This document shows positions 51,818 through 63,407 of a stretch of 64,000 bases of DNA, one piece after another (position 1 is the stretch's first letter; each line of letters starts with the position of its first letter). Below the pieces are notes generated by a model. The model made no database searches and was not told the DNA's origin. It saw nothing but the letters and a program-made list of their open reading frames with translations. A program made the position numbers and the translations under genes. Origin of the DNA: Osmia lignaria lignaria (Eukaryota; Arthropoda; Insecta; Hymenoptera; Megachilidae); assembly GCF_051020975.1 (NCBI RefSeq), contig NW_027478158.1, forward strand, positions 7,068,001-7,132,000, given 5' to 3'.

Positions 51818-54070
51818 TGATCAGATGCGCAGTTCTCGAGATATATCAAGATATTTAAAAGTTCCGAAGCCGCACCAACATAATAGAGATACAGAAACAC
51901 CGTGGCTCCTTTCTTTGAGATAACTCTGCACTATTGCGAGCTGGAAATGCCACTTCCAGTTTAGCTGTGCAGAAGAAGAACAACAACAAGAAGAAATATC
52001 TCGAAATATGTCCGTCAGGCCCCTTCCCTTGAGATAAATCTGCAAATATCTCGGAAACCAAGCGAGCTATGGCAAAATGTTAAGAGACCTTTTTTGTAGA
52101 GAATTAAGTTTCCTACTTTTTATGTTGTATAATATTTTTTGATCAGATGCGTAGTTCTCGAGATATATCAAGATATTTAAAAGTTCCGAAGCCGCACCAA
52201 CATAATAGAGATACAGAAACATCGTGGCCCCTTTCTTTGAGATAACTCTGCACTATTGCGAGCTGGAAATGCCACTTCCAGTTTAGCTGTGCAGAAGAAG
52301 AACAACAAGAAGAAGAAATATCTCGAAATATGTCCGTTAGGCCCCTTCCCTTGAGATAAATCTGCAAATATCTCGGAAACGAAGCGAGCTATGGCATAAT
52401 GTTAAGAGACCTTTTTTGTAGAGAATTAAGTTTCCTACTTTTTATGTTCTATGATATTTTTTGATCAGATGCGCAGTTCTCGAGATATATCAAGATATTT
52501 AAAACTTCCGAAGCCGCACCAACATAATAGAGATACAGAAACACCGTGGCCCCTTTCTTTGAGATAACTCTGCACTATTGCGAGCTGTAAATGCCACTTC
52601 CAGCTTAGCTGTGCAGAAGAAGAACAACAAGAAGAAGAAATATCTCGAAATATGTCCGTCAGGCCCCTTCCCTTGAGATATATCTGCAAATATCTCGGAA
52701 ACGAAGCGAGCTATGGCAAAATGCTAAGAGACCTTTTTTGTAGAGAATTACGTTTCCTACAATTTATGTTCTATGAAATTTTTTGATCAGAAGCGTAGTT
52801 TTCGAGATATATCGAGATATTTAAAAGTTCCGAAGCCGCACCAACATAATAGCGATACAGAAACACCGTGGCTCCTTTCTTTGAGATAACTCTGCACTAT
52901 TGCGAGCTGGAAATGCCACTTCCAGTTTAGCTGTGCATAAGAAGAACAACAAGAAGAAGAAATATCTCGAAATATGTCCGTCAGGCCCCTTCCCTTGAGA
53001 TAAATCTGCAAATATCTCGGAAACGAAGCGAGCTATGGCAAAATGTTAAGAGACCTTTTTTGTAGAGAACTAAGTTTCCTACTTTTTATGTTCTATAATA
53101 TTTTTTGATCAGATGCGTAGTTCTCGAGATATATCAAGATATTTAAAAGTTCCGAAGCCGCACCAACATAATAGAGATACAGAAACATCGTGGCCCCTTT
53201 CTTTGAGATAACTCTGCACTATTGCGAGCTGGAAATGCCACTTCCAGTTTAGCTGTGCAGAAGAAGAACAACAAGAAGAAGAAATATCTCGAAATATGTC
53301 CGTTAGGCCCCTTCCCTTGAGATAAATCTGCAAATATCTCGGAAACGAAGCGAGCTATGGCAAAATCTTAAGAGACCTTTTTTGTAGAGAATTAAGTTTC
53401 CTACTTTTTATGTTCTATGATATTTTTTGATCAGATGCGTAGTTCTCGAGATATATCAAGATATTTAAAAGTTCCGAAGCCGCACCAACATAATAGCGAT
53501 ACAGAAACACCGTGGCCCCTTTCTTTGAGATAACTCTGCACTAGTGCGAGCCGCAAATGCCACTTCCAGCTTAGCTGTGCAGAAGAAGAACAACAAGAAG
53601 AAGAAATATCTCGAAATATGTCCGTCAGGCCCCTTGCCTTGAGATAAATCTGCAAATATCTCGGAAACGAAGCGAGCTATGGCAAAATGTTAAGAGACCT
53701 TTTTTGTAGAGAATTATGTTTCCTACTTTTTATGTTCTATGATATTTTTTGATCAGACGCGTAGTTCTCGAGATATATCAAGATATTTAAAAGTTCCGAA
53801 GCCGCACCAACAGAATAGAGATACAGAAACACCGTGGCTCCTTTCTTTGAGATAACTCTGCACTATTGCGAGCTGGAAATGCCACTTCCAGTTTAGCTGG
53901 CAGAAGAAGTACAACAAGAAGAAGAAATATCTCGAAATATGTCCGTCAGGCCCCTTCCCTTGAGATATATCTGCAAATATCTCGGAAACGAAGCGAGCTA
54001 TGGCAAAATGTTAAGAGACCTCTTTTGTAGAGAATTATGTTTCCTACAATTTATGTTCCATGATATTTTT
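51174..54070 (+). repeat. 9-mer higher-order unit (2897 bp)
   Basis: Nine monomers form a unit that is one base short of 9 x 322. Markers are CAACAACAAG from 51981, ATGGCATAATG near 52391, GTGCATAAG near 52933, ACATCGTGG, and a 1-bp deletion giving GCTGGCAG near 53897. The last monomer turns into the GAAGTACAAC type after the deletion, which is what a crossover into the next unit would give. Confidence 0.87.
53750..54070 (+). repeat. 321-bp monomer with 1-bp deletion
   Basis: GCTGTGCAG has become GCTGGCAG near 53897. The same deletion, together with TGATCAGACGCG at the start, is found in the monomer from 57291, so both derive from one deleted ancestor. Confidence 0.92.
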
Positions 54071-57000
54071 TGATCAGAAGCGTAGTTCTCGAGATATATC
54101 AAGATATTTAAAAGTTCCGAAGCCGCACCAACATAATAGAGATACAGAAACACCGTCGCCCCTTTCTTTGAGATAACTTTGCACTATTGCGAGCTGTAAA
54201 TGCCACTTCCAGCTTAGCTGTGCAGAAGAAGTACAACAAGAAGAAGAAATATCTCGAAATATGTCCGTCAGGCCCCTTCCCTTGAGATATATCTGCAAAT
54301 ATCTCGGAAACGAAGCGAGCTATGGCAAAATGTTAAGAGACCTCTTTTGTAGAGAATTATGTTTCCTACAATTTATGTTCCATGATATTTTTTGATCAGA
54401 AGCGTAGTTTTCGAGATATATCGAGATATTTAAAAGTTCCGAAGCCGCACCAACATAATAGAGATACAGAAACACCGTGGCCCCTTTCTTTGAGATAACT
54501 CTGCACTATTGCGAGCTGGAAATGCCACTTCCAGTTTAGCTGTGCAGAAGAAGAACAACAAGAAGAAGAAATATCTCGAAATATGTCCGTTAGGCCCCTT
54601 CCCTTGAGATAAATCTGCAAATATCTCGGAAACGAAGAGAGCTATGGCAAAATGTTAAGAGACCTTTTTTGTAGAGAATTAAGTTTCCTACTTTTTATGT
54701 TCTATGATATTTTTTGATCAGATGCGCAGTTCTCGAGATATATCAAGATATTTAAAAGTTCCGAAGCCGCACCAACATAATAGAGATACAGAAACACCGT
54801 GGCTCCTTTCTTTGAGATAACTCTGCACTATTGCGAGCTGGAAATGCCACTTCCAGTTTAGCTGTGCAGAAGAAGAACAACAACAAGAAGAAATATCTCG
54901 AAATATGTCCGTCAGGCCCCTTCCCTTGAGATAAATCTGCAAATATCTCGGAAACCAAGCGAGCTATGGCAAAATGTTAAGAGACCTTTTTTGTAGAGAA
55001 TTAAGTTTCCTACTTTTTATGTTGTATAATATTTTTTGATCAGATGCGTAGTTCTCGAGATATATCAAGATATTTAAAAGTTCCGAAGCCGCACCAACAT
55101 AATAGAGATACAGAAACATCGTGGCCCCTTTCTTTGAGATAACTCTGCACTATTGCGAGCTGGAAATGCCACTTCCAGTTTAGCTGTGCAGAAGAAGAAC
55201 AACAAGAAGAAGAAATATCTCGAAATATGTCCGTTAGGCCCCTTCCCTTGAGATAAATCTGCAAATATCTCGGAAACGAAGCGAGCTATGGCATAATGTT
55301 AAGAGACCTTTTTTGTAGAGAATTAAGTTTCCTACTTTTTATGTTCTATGATATTTTTTGATCAGATGCGCAGTTCTCGAGATATATCAAGATATTTAAA
55401 ACTTCCGAAGCCGCACCAACATAATAGAGATACAGAAACACCGTGGCCCCTTTCTTTGAGATAACTCTGCACTATTGCGAGCTGTAAATGCCACTTCCAG
55501 CTTAGCTGTGCAGAAGAAGAACAACAAGAAGAAGAAATATCTCGAAATATGTCCGTCAGGCCCCTTCCCTTGAGATATATCTGCAAATATCTCGGAAACG
55601 AAGCGAGCTATGGCAAAATGCTAAGAGACCTTTTTTGTAGAGAATTACGTTTCCTACAATTTATGTTCTATGAAATTTTTTGATCAGAAGCGTAGTTTTC
55701 GAGATATATCGAGATATTTAAAAGTTCCGAAGCCGCACCAACATAATAGAGATACAGAAACACCGTGGCCCCTTTCTTTGAGATAACTCTGCACTAGTGC
55801 GAGCCGCAAATGCCACTTCCAGCTTAGCTGTGCAGAAGAAGAACAACAAGAAGAAGAAATATCTCGAAATATGTCCGTTAGGCCCCTTCCCTTGAGATAA
55901 ATCTGCAAATATCTCGGAAACGAAGCGAGCTATGGCAAAATGTTAAGAGACCTTTTTTGTAGAGAATTAAGTTTCCTACTTGTTATGTTCTATGATATTT
56001 TTTGATCAGATGCGCAGTTCTCGAGATATATCAAGATATTTAGAAGTTCCGAAGCCGCACCAACATAATAGAGATACACAAACACCGTGGCCCCTTTCTT
56101 TGAGATAACGTTGCACTATTGCGAGCTGCAAATGCCACTTCCAGCTTAGCTGTGCAGAAGAAGAACAACAAGAAGAAGAAATATCTCGAAATATGTCCGT
56201 CAGGCCCCTTCCCTTGAGATAAATCTGCAAATATCTCGGAAACGAAGCGAGCTATGGCAAAATGTTAAGAGACTTTATTTGTAGAGAATTAAGTTTCCTA
56301 CTTTTTATGTTCTACGATATTTTTTGATCAGATGCGTAGTTCTCGAGATATATCAAGATATTTAAAAGTTCCGAAGCCGCACCAACATAATAGCGATACA
56401 GAAACACCGTGGCTCCTTTCTTTGAGATAACTCTGCACTATTGCGAGCTGGAAATGCCACTTCCAGTTTAGCTGTGCATAAGAAGAACAACAAGAAGAAG
56501 AAATATCTCGAAATATGTCCGTCAGGCCCCTTCCCTTGAGATAAATCTGCAAATATCTCGGAAACGAAGCGAGCTATGGCAAAATGTTAAGAGACCTTTT
56601 TTGTAGAGAACTAAGTTTCCTACTTTTTATGTTCTATAATATTTTTTGATCAGATGCGTAGTTCTCGAGATATATCAAGATATTTAAAAGTTCCGAAGCC
56701 GCACCAACATAATAGAGATACAGAAACATCGTGGCCCCTTTCTTTGAGATAACTCTGCACTATTGCGAGCTGGAAATGCCACTTCCAGTTTAGCTGTGCA
56801 GAAGAAGAACAACAAGAAGAAGAAATATCTCGAAATATGTCCGTTAGGCCCCTTCCCTTGAGATAAATCTGCAAATATCTCGGAAACGAAGCGAGCTATG
56901 GCAAAATCTTAAGAGACCTTTTTTGTAGAGAATTAAGTTTCCTACTTTTTATGTTCTATGATATTTTTTGATCAGATGCGTAGTTCTCGAGATATATCAA

Positions 57001-57611
57001 GATATTTAAAAGTTCCGAAGCCGCACCAACATAATAGCGATACAGAAACACCGTGGCCCCTTTCTTTGAGATAACTCTGCACTAGTGCGAGCCGCAAATG
57101 CCACTTCCAGCTTAGCTGTGCAGAAGAAGAACAACAAGAAGAAGAAATATCTCGAAATATGTCCGTCAGGCCCCTTGCCTTGAGATAAATCTGCAAATAT
57201 CTCGGAAACGAAGCGAGCTATGGCAAAATGTTAAGAGACCTTTTTTGTAGAGAATTATGTTTCCTACTTTTTATGTTCTATGATATTTTTTGATCAGACG
57301 CGTAGTTCTCGAGATATATCAAGATATTTAAAAGTTCCGAAGCCGCACCAACAGAATAGAGATACAGAAACACCGTGGCTCCTTTCTTTGAGATAACTCT
57401 GCACTATTGCGAGCTGGAAATGCCACTTCCAGTTTAGCTGGCAGAAGAAGAACAACAAGAAGAAGAAATATCTCGAAATATGTCCGTTAGGCCCCTTCCC
57501 TTGAGATAAACCTGCAAATATCTCGGAAACGAAGCGAGCTATGGCAAAATGTTAAGAGACCTTATTTGTAGAGAATTATGTTTCCTACAATTTATGTTCT
57601 ATGATATTTTT
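54071..57611 (+). repeat. 11-mer relative of the 9-mer (3541 bp)
   Basis: The first part matches 51174 to about 52845 at an offset of 2897 bp, including CAACAACAAG (54878) and ATGGCATAATG (near 55288). The later part matches about 52830-53907 at an offset of 3541 bp, including GTGCATAAG and the 1-bp deletion. The difference of 644 bp equals two monomers, present from about 55743 to 56370 only in this unit. Confidence 0.87.
57291..57611 (+). repeat. 321-bp monomer with the same 1-bp deletion
   Basis: This is the partner of the deleted monomer at 53750. After the deletion it continues with GAAGAACAAC and CCGTTAGGCC, not with the GAAGTACAAC type, so the two copies share their first half but not their second. 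Confidence 0.92.
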
Positions 57612-60600
57612 TGATCAGAAGCGTAGTTTTCGAGATATATCGAGATATTTAAAAGTTCCGAAGCCGCACCAACATAATAGAGATACAGAAACACCGTGGC
57701 CCCTTTCTTTGAGATAACTGTGCACTAGTGCGAGCCGCAAATGCCACTTCCAGCTTAGCTGTGCAGAAGAAGAACAACAAGAAGAAGAAATATCTCGAAA
57801 TATGTCCGTCATGCCCCTTCCCTTGAGATAAATCTGCAAATATCTCGGAAACGAAGAGAGCTATGGCAAAATGTTAAGAGACCTTTTTTGTAGAGAATTA
57901 AGTTTCCTACTTTTTATGTTCTATGATATTTTTTGATCAGATGCGTAGTTCTCGAGATATATCAAGATATTTAAAAGTTCCGAAGCCGCACCAACAGAAT
58001 AGAGATACAGAAACACCGTGGCTCCTTTCTTTGAGATAACTCTGCACTAGTGCGAGCCGCAAATGCCACTTCCAGCTTAGCTGTGCAGAAGAAGAACAAC
58101 AAGAAGAAGAAATATCTCGAAATATGTCCGTCAGGCCCCTTCCCTTGAGATAAATCTGCAAATATCTCGGAAACGAAGCGGGCTATGGCAAAATGTTGAG
58201 AGACCTTTTTTGTAGAGAATTAAGTTTCCTACTTTTTATGTTCTATGATATTTTTTGATCAGATGCGTAGTTCTCGAGATATATCAAGATATTTAAAAGT
58301 TCCGAAGCCGCACCAACATAATAGAGATACAGAAACACCGTCGCCCCTTTCTTTGAGATAACTTTGCACTATTGCGAGCTGTAAATGCCACTTCCAGCTT
58401 AGCTGTGCAGAAGAAGTACAACAAGAAGAAGAAATATCTCGAAATATGTCCGTCAGGCCCCTTCCCTTGAGATATATCTGCAAATATCTCGGAAACGAAG
58501 CGAGCTATGGCAAAATGTTAAGAGACGTTTTTTGTAGAGAATTATGTTTCCTACAATTTATGTTCTACGATATTTTTTGATCAGATGCGTAGTTCTCGAG
58601 ATATATCAAGATATTTAAAAGTTCCGAAGCCGCACCAACATAATAGAGATACAGAAACACCGTGGCTCCTTTCTTTGAGATAACTCTGCACTAGTGCGAG
58701 CTGGAAATGCCACTTCCAGTTTAGCTGTGCAGAAGAAGAACAACAACAAGAAGAAATATCTCGAAATATGTCCGTCAGGCCCCTTCCCTTGAGATAAATC
58801 TGCAAATATCTCGGAAACCAAGCGAGCTATGGCAAAATGTTAAGAGACCTTTTTTGTAGAGAATTAAGTTTCCTACTTTTTATGTTCTATAATATTTTTT
58901 GATCAGATGCGTAGTTCTCGAGATATATCAAGATATTTAAAAGTTCCGAAGCCGCACCAACATAATAGAGATACAGAAACATCGTGGCCCCTTTCTTTGA
59001 GATAACTCTGCACTATTGCGAGCTGGAAATGCCACTTCCAGTTTAGCTGTGCAGAAGAAGAACAACAAGAAGAAGAAATATCTCGAAATATGTCCGTTAG
59101 GCCCCTTCCCTTGAGATAAATCTGCAAATATCTCGGAAACGAAGCGAGCTATGGCATAATGTTAAGAGACCTTTTTTGTAGAGAATTAAGTTTCCTACTT
59201 TTTATGTTCTATGATATTTTTTGATCAGATGCGCAGTTCTCGAGATATATCAAGATATTTAAAAGTTCCGAAGCCGCACCAACATAATAGAGATACAGAA
59301 ACACCGTGGCCCCTTTCTTTGAGATAACTCTGCACTATTGCGAGCTGTAAATGCCACTTCCAGCTTAGCTGTGCAGAAGAAGAACAACAAGAAGAAGAAA
59401 TATCTCGAAATATGTCCGTCAGGCCCCTTCCCTTGAGATATATCTGCAAATATCTCGGAAACGAAGCGAGCTATGGCAAAATGCTAAGAGACCTTTTTTG
59501 TAGAGAATTACGTTTCCTACAATTTATGTTCTATGAAATTTTTTGATCAGAAGCGTAGTTTTCGAGATATATCGAGATATTTAAAAGTTCCGAAGCCGCA
59601 CCAACATAATAGAGATACAGAAACACCGTGGCCCCTTTCTTTGAGATAACTCTGCACTAGTGCGAGCCGCAAATGCCACTTCCAGCTTAGCTGTGCAGAA
59701 GAAGAACAACAAGAAGAAGAAATATCTCGAAATATGTCCGTCATGCCCCTTCCCTTGAGATAAATCTGCAAATATCTCGGAAACGAAGAGAGCTATGGCA
59801 AAATGTTAAGAGACCTTTTTTGTAGAGAATTAAGTTTCCTACTTTTTATGTTCTATGATATTTTTTGATCAGATGCGTAGTTCTCGAGATATATCAAGAT
59901 ATTTAAAAGTTCCGAAGCCGCACCAACAGAATAGAGATACAGAAACACCGTGGCTCCTTTCTTTGAGATAACTCTGCACTAGTGCGAGCCGCAAATGCCA
60001 CTTCCAGCTTAGCTGTGCAGAAGAAGAACAACAAGAAGAAGAAATATCTCGAAATATGTCCGTCAGGCCCCTTCCCTTGAGATAAATCTGCAAATATCTC
60101 GGAAACGAAGCGAGCTATGGCAAAATGTTAAGAGACCTTTTTTGTAGAGAATTAAGTTTCCTACTTTTTATGTTGTATGATATTTTTTGATCAGATGCGC
60201 AGTTCTCGAGATATATCAAGATATTTAAAAGTTCCGAAGCCGCACAAACATAATAGAGATGCAGAAACACCGTGGCCCCTTTCTTTGAGATAACTTTGCA
60301 CTATTGCGAGCTGTAAATGCCACTTCCAGCTTAGCTGTGCAGAAGAAGGACAACAAGAAGAAGAAATATCTCGAAATATGTCCGTCAGGCCCCTTCCCTT
60401 GAGATATATCTGCAAATATCTCGGAAACGAAGCGAGCTATGGCAAAATGTTAAGAGACCTTTTTTGTAGAGAATTAAGTTTCCTACTTTTTATGTTGTAT
60501 GATATTTTTTGATCAGATGCGCAGTTCTCGAGATATATCAAGATATTTAAAAGTTCCGAAGCCACACCAACATAATAGAGATGCAGAAACACCGTGGCCC

Positions 60601-60831
60601 CTTTCTTTGAGATAACTCTGCACTATTGCGAGCTGCAAATGCCACTTCCAGCTTAGCTGTGCAGAAGAAGAACAACAAGAAGAAGAAATATCTCGAAATA
60701 TGTCCGTCATGCCCCTTCCCTTGAGATAAATCTGCAAATATCTCGGAAACGAAGAGAGCTATGGCAAAATGTTAAGAGACCTTTTTTGTAGAGAATTAAG
60801 TTTCCTACTTTTTATGTTCTATGATATTTTT
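57612..60831 (+). repeat. Mosaic block with a partly repeated 6-monomer order
   Basis: Ten monomers lie here. A pair with CCGTCATGCCCC and then GGCTCCTTTC plus CTAGTGCGAGCC occurs at 57612 and again at 59544, 1932 bp later. Between them, 58578-59543 is a three-monomer copy of the CAACAACAAG, ACATCGTGG/ATGGCATAATG and CTATATCTG-type series seen in the 9-mer and 11-mer. AGATGCAG and GTTGTATGAT, markers of the final 4-mer, first appear near the end of the block. Confidence 0.75.
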
Positions 60832-62119
60832 TGATCAGATGCGTAGTTCTCGAGATATATCAAGATATTTAAAAGTTCCGAAGCCGCACCAACAGAATAG
60901 AGATACAGAAACACCGTGGCTCCTTTCTTTGAGATAACTCTGCACTAGTGCGAGCCGCAAATGCCACTTCCAGCTTAGCTGTGCAGAAGAAGAACAACAA
61001 GAAGAAGAAATATCTCGAAATATGTCCGTCAGGCCCCTTCCCTTGAGATAAATCTGCAAATATCTCGGAAACGAAGCGAGCTATGGCAAAATGTTAAGAG
61101 ACCTTTTTTGTAGAGAATTAAGTTTCCTACTTTTTATGTTGTATGATATTTTTTGATCAGATGCGCAGTTCTCGAGATATATCAAGATATTTAAAAGTTC
61201 CGAAGCCGCACCAACATAATAGAGATGCAGAAACACCGTGGCCCCTTTCTTTGAGATAACTTTGCACTATTGCGAGCTGTAAATGCCACTTCCAGCTTAG
61301 CTGTGCAGAAGAAGTACAACAAGAAGAAGAAATATCTCGAAATATGTCCGTCAGGCCCCTTCCCTTGAGATATATCTGCAAATATCTCGGAAACGAAGCG
61401 AGCTATGGCAAAATGTTAAGAGACCTTTTTTGTAGAGAATTAAGTTTCCTACTTTTTATGTTGTATGATATTTTTTGATCAGATGCGCAGTTCTCGAGAT
61501 ATATCAAGATATTTAAAAGTTCCGAAGCCACACCAACATAATAGAGATGCAGAAACACCGTGGCCCCTTTCTTTGAGATAACTCTGCACTATTGCGAGCT
61601 GCAAATGCCATTTCCAGCTTAGCTGTGCAGAAGAAGAACAACAAGAAGAAGAAATATCTCGAAATATGTCCGTCAGGCCCCTTCCCTTGAGATAAATCTG
61701 CAAATATCTCGGAAACGAAGCGAGCTATGGCAAAATGTTAAGAGACTTTATTTGTAGAGAATTAAGTTTCCTACTTTTTATGTTCTACGATATTTTTTGA
61801 TCAGATGCGTAGTTCTCGAGATATATCAAGATATTTAAAAGTTCCGAAGCCGCACCAACATAATAGAGATACAGAAACACCGTGGCTCCTTTCTTTGAGA
61901 TAACTCTGCACTATTGCGAGCTGGAAATGCCACTTCCAGTTTAGCTGTGCAGAAGAAGAACAACAAGAAGAAGAAATATCTCGAAATATGTCCGTCAGGC
62001 CCCTTCCCTTGAGATAAATCTGCAAATATCTCGGAAACGAAGCGAGCTATGGCAAAATGTTAAGAGACCTTTTTTGTAGAGAATTAAGTTTCCTACTTTT
62101 TATGTTCTATGATATTTTT
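60832..62119 (+). repeat. 4-mer higher-order unit, copy 1 (1288 bp)
   Basis: Four monomers repeat 1288 bp later. Markers are GGCTCCTTTC with CTAGTGCGAGCC in the first, AGATGCAG and GAAGTACAAC in the second, AGCCACACCAAC in the third and, between the third and fourth, GAGACTTTATTTG near 61742. A private CCATTTCCAG occurs near 61608. Confidence 0.9.
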
Positions 62120-63407
62120 TGATCAGATGCGTAGTTCTCGAGATATATCAAGATATTTAAAAGTTCCGAAGCCGCACCAACAGAATAGAGATACAGAAAC
62201 ACCGTGGCTCCTTTCTTTGAGATAACTCTGCACTAGTGCGAGCCGCAAATGCCACTTCCAGCTTAGCTGTGCAGAAGAAGAACAACAAGAAGAAGAAATA
62301 TCTCGAAATATGTCCGTCAGGCCCCTTCCCTTGAGATAAATCTGCAAATATCTCGGAAACGAAGCGAGCTATGGCAAAATGTTAAGAGACCTTTTTTGTA
62401 GAGAATTAAGTTTCCTACTTTTTATGTTGTATGATATTTTTTGATCAGATGCGCAGTTCTCGAGATATATCAAGATATTTAAAAGTTCCGAAGCCGCACC
62501 AACATAATAGAGATGCAGAAACACCGTGGCCCCTTTCTTTGAGATAACTTTGCACTATTGCGAGCTGTAAATGCCACTTCCAGCTTAGCTGTGCAGAAGA
62601 AGTACAACAAGAAGAAGAAATATCTCGAAATATGTCCGTCAGGCCCCTTCCCTTGAGATATATCTGCAAATATCTCGGAAACGAAGCGAGCTATGGCAAA
62701 ATGTTAAGAGACCTTTTTTGTAGAGAATTAAGTTTCCTACTTTTTATGTTGTATGATATTTTTTGATCAGATGCGCAGTTCTCGAGATATATCAAGATAT
62801 TTAAAAGTTCCGAAGCCACACCAACATAATAGAGATGCAGAAACACCGTGGCCCCTTTCTTTGAGATAACTCTGCACTATTGCGAGCTGCAAATGCCACT
62901 TCCAGCTTAGCTGTGCAGAAGAAGAACAACAAGAAGAAGAAATATCTCGAAATATGTCCGTCAGGCCCCTTCCCTTGAGATAAATCTGCAAATATCTCGG
63001 AAACGAAGCGAGCTATGGCAAAATGTTAAGAGACTTTATTTGTAGAGAATTAAGTTTCCTACTTTTTATGTTCTACGATATTTTTTGATCAGATGCGTAG
63101 TTCTCGAGATATATCAAGATATTTAAAAGTTCCGAAGCCGCACCAACATAATAGAGATACAGAAACACCGTGGCTCCTTTCTTTGAGATAACTCTGCACT
63201 ATTGCGAGCTGGAAATGCCACTTCCAGTTTAGCTGTGCAGAAGAAGAACAACAAGAAGAAGAAATATCTCGAAATATGTCCGTCAGGCCCCTTCCCTTGA
63301 GATAAATCTGCAAATATCTCGGAAACGAAGCGAGCTATGGCAAAATGTTAAGAGACCTTTTTTGTACAGAATTAAGTTTCCTACTTTTTATGTTCTATAA
63401 TATTTTT
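62120..63407 (+). repeat. 4-mer higher-order unit, copy 2 (1288 bp)
   Basis: This is the second copy of the 4-mer, with GAGACTTTATTTG near 63030. It lacks the CCATTTCCAG change of copy 1 and has its own TTTGTACAG near 63362. These single differences are the only ones noticed between the two. Confidence 0.9.
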
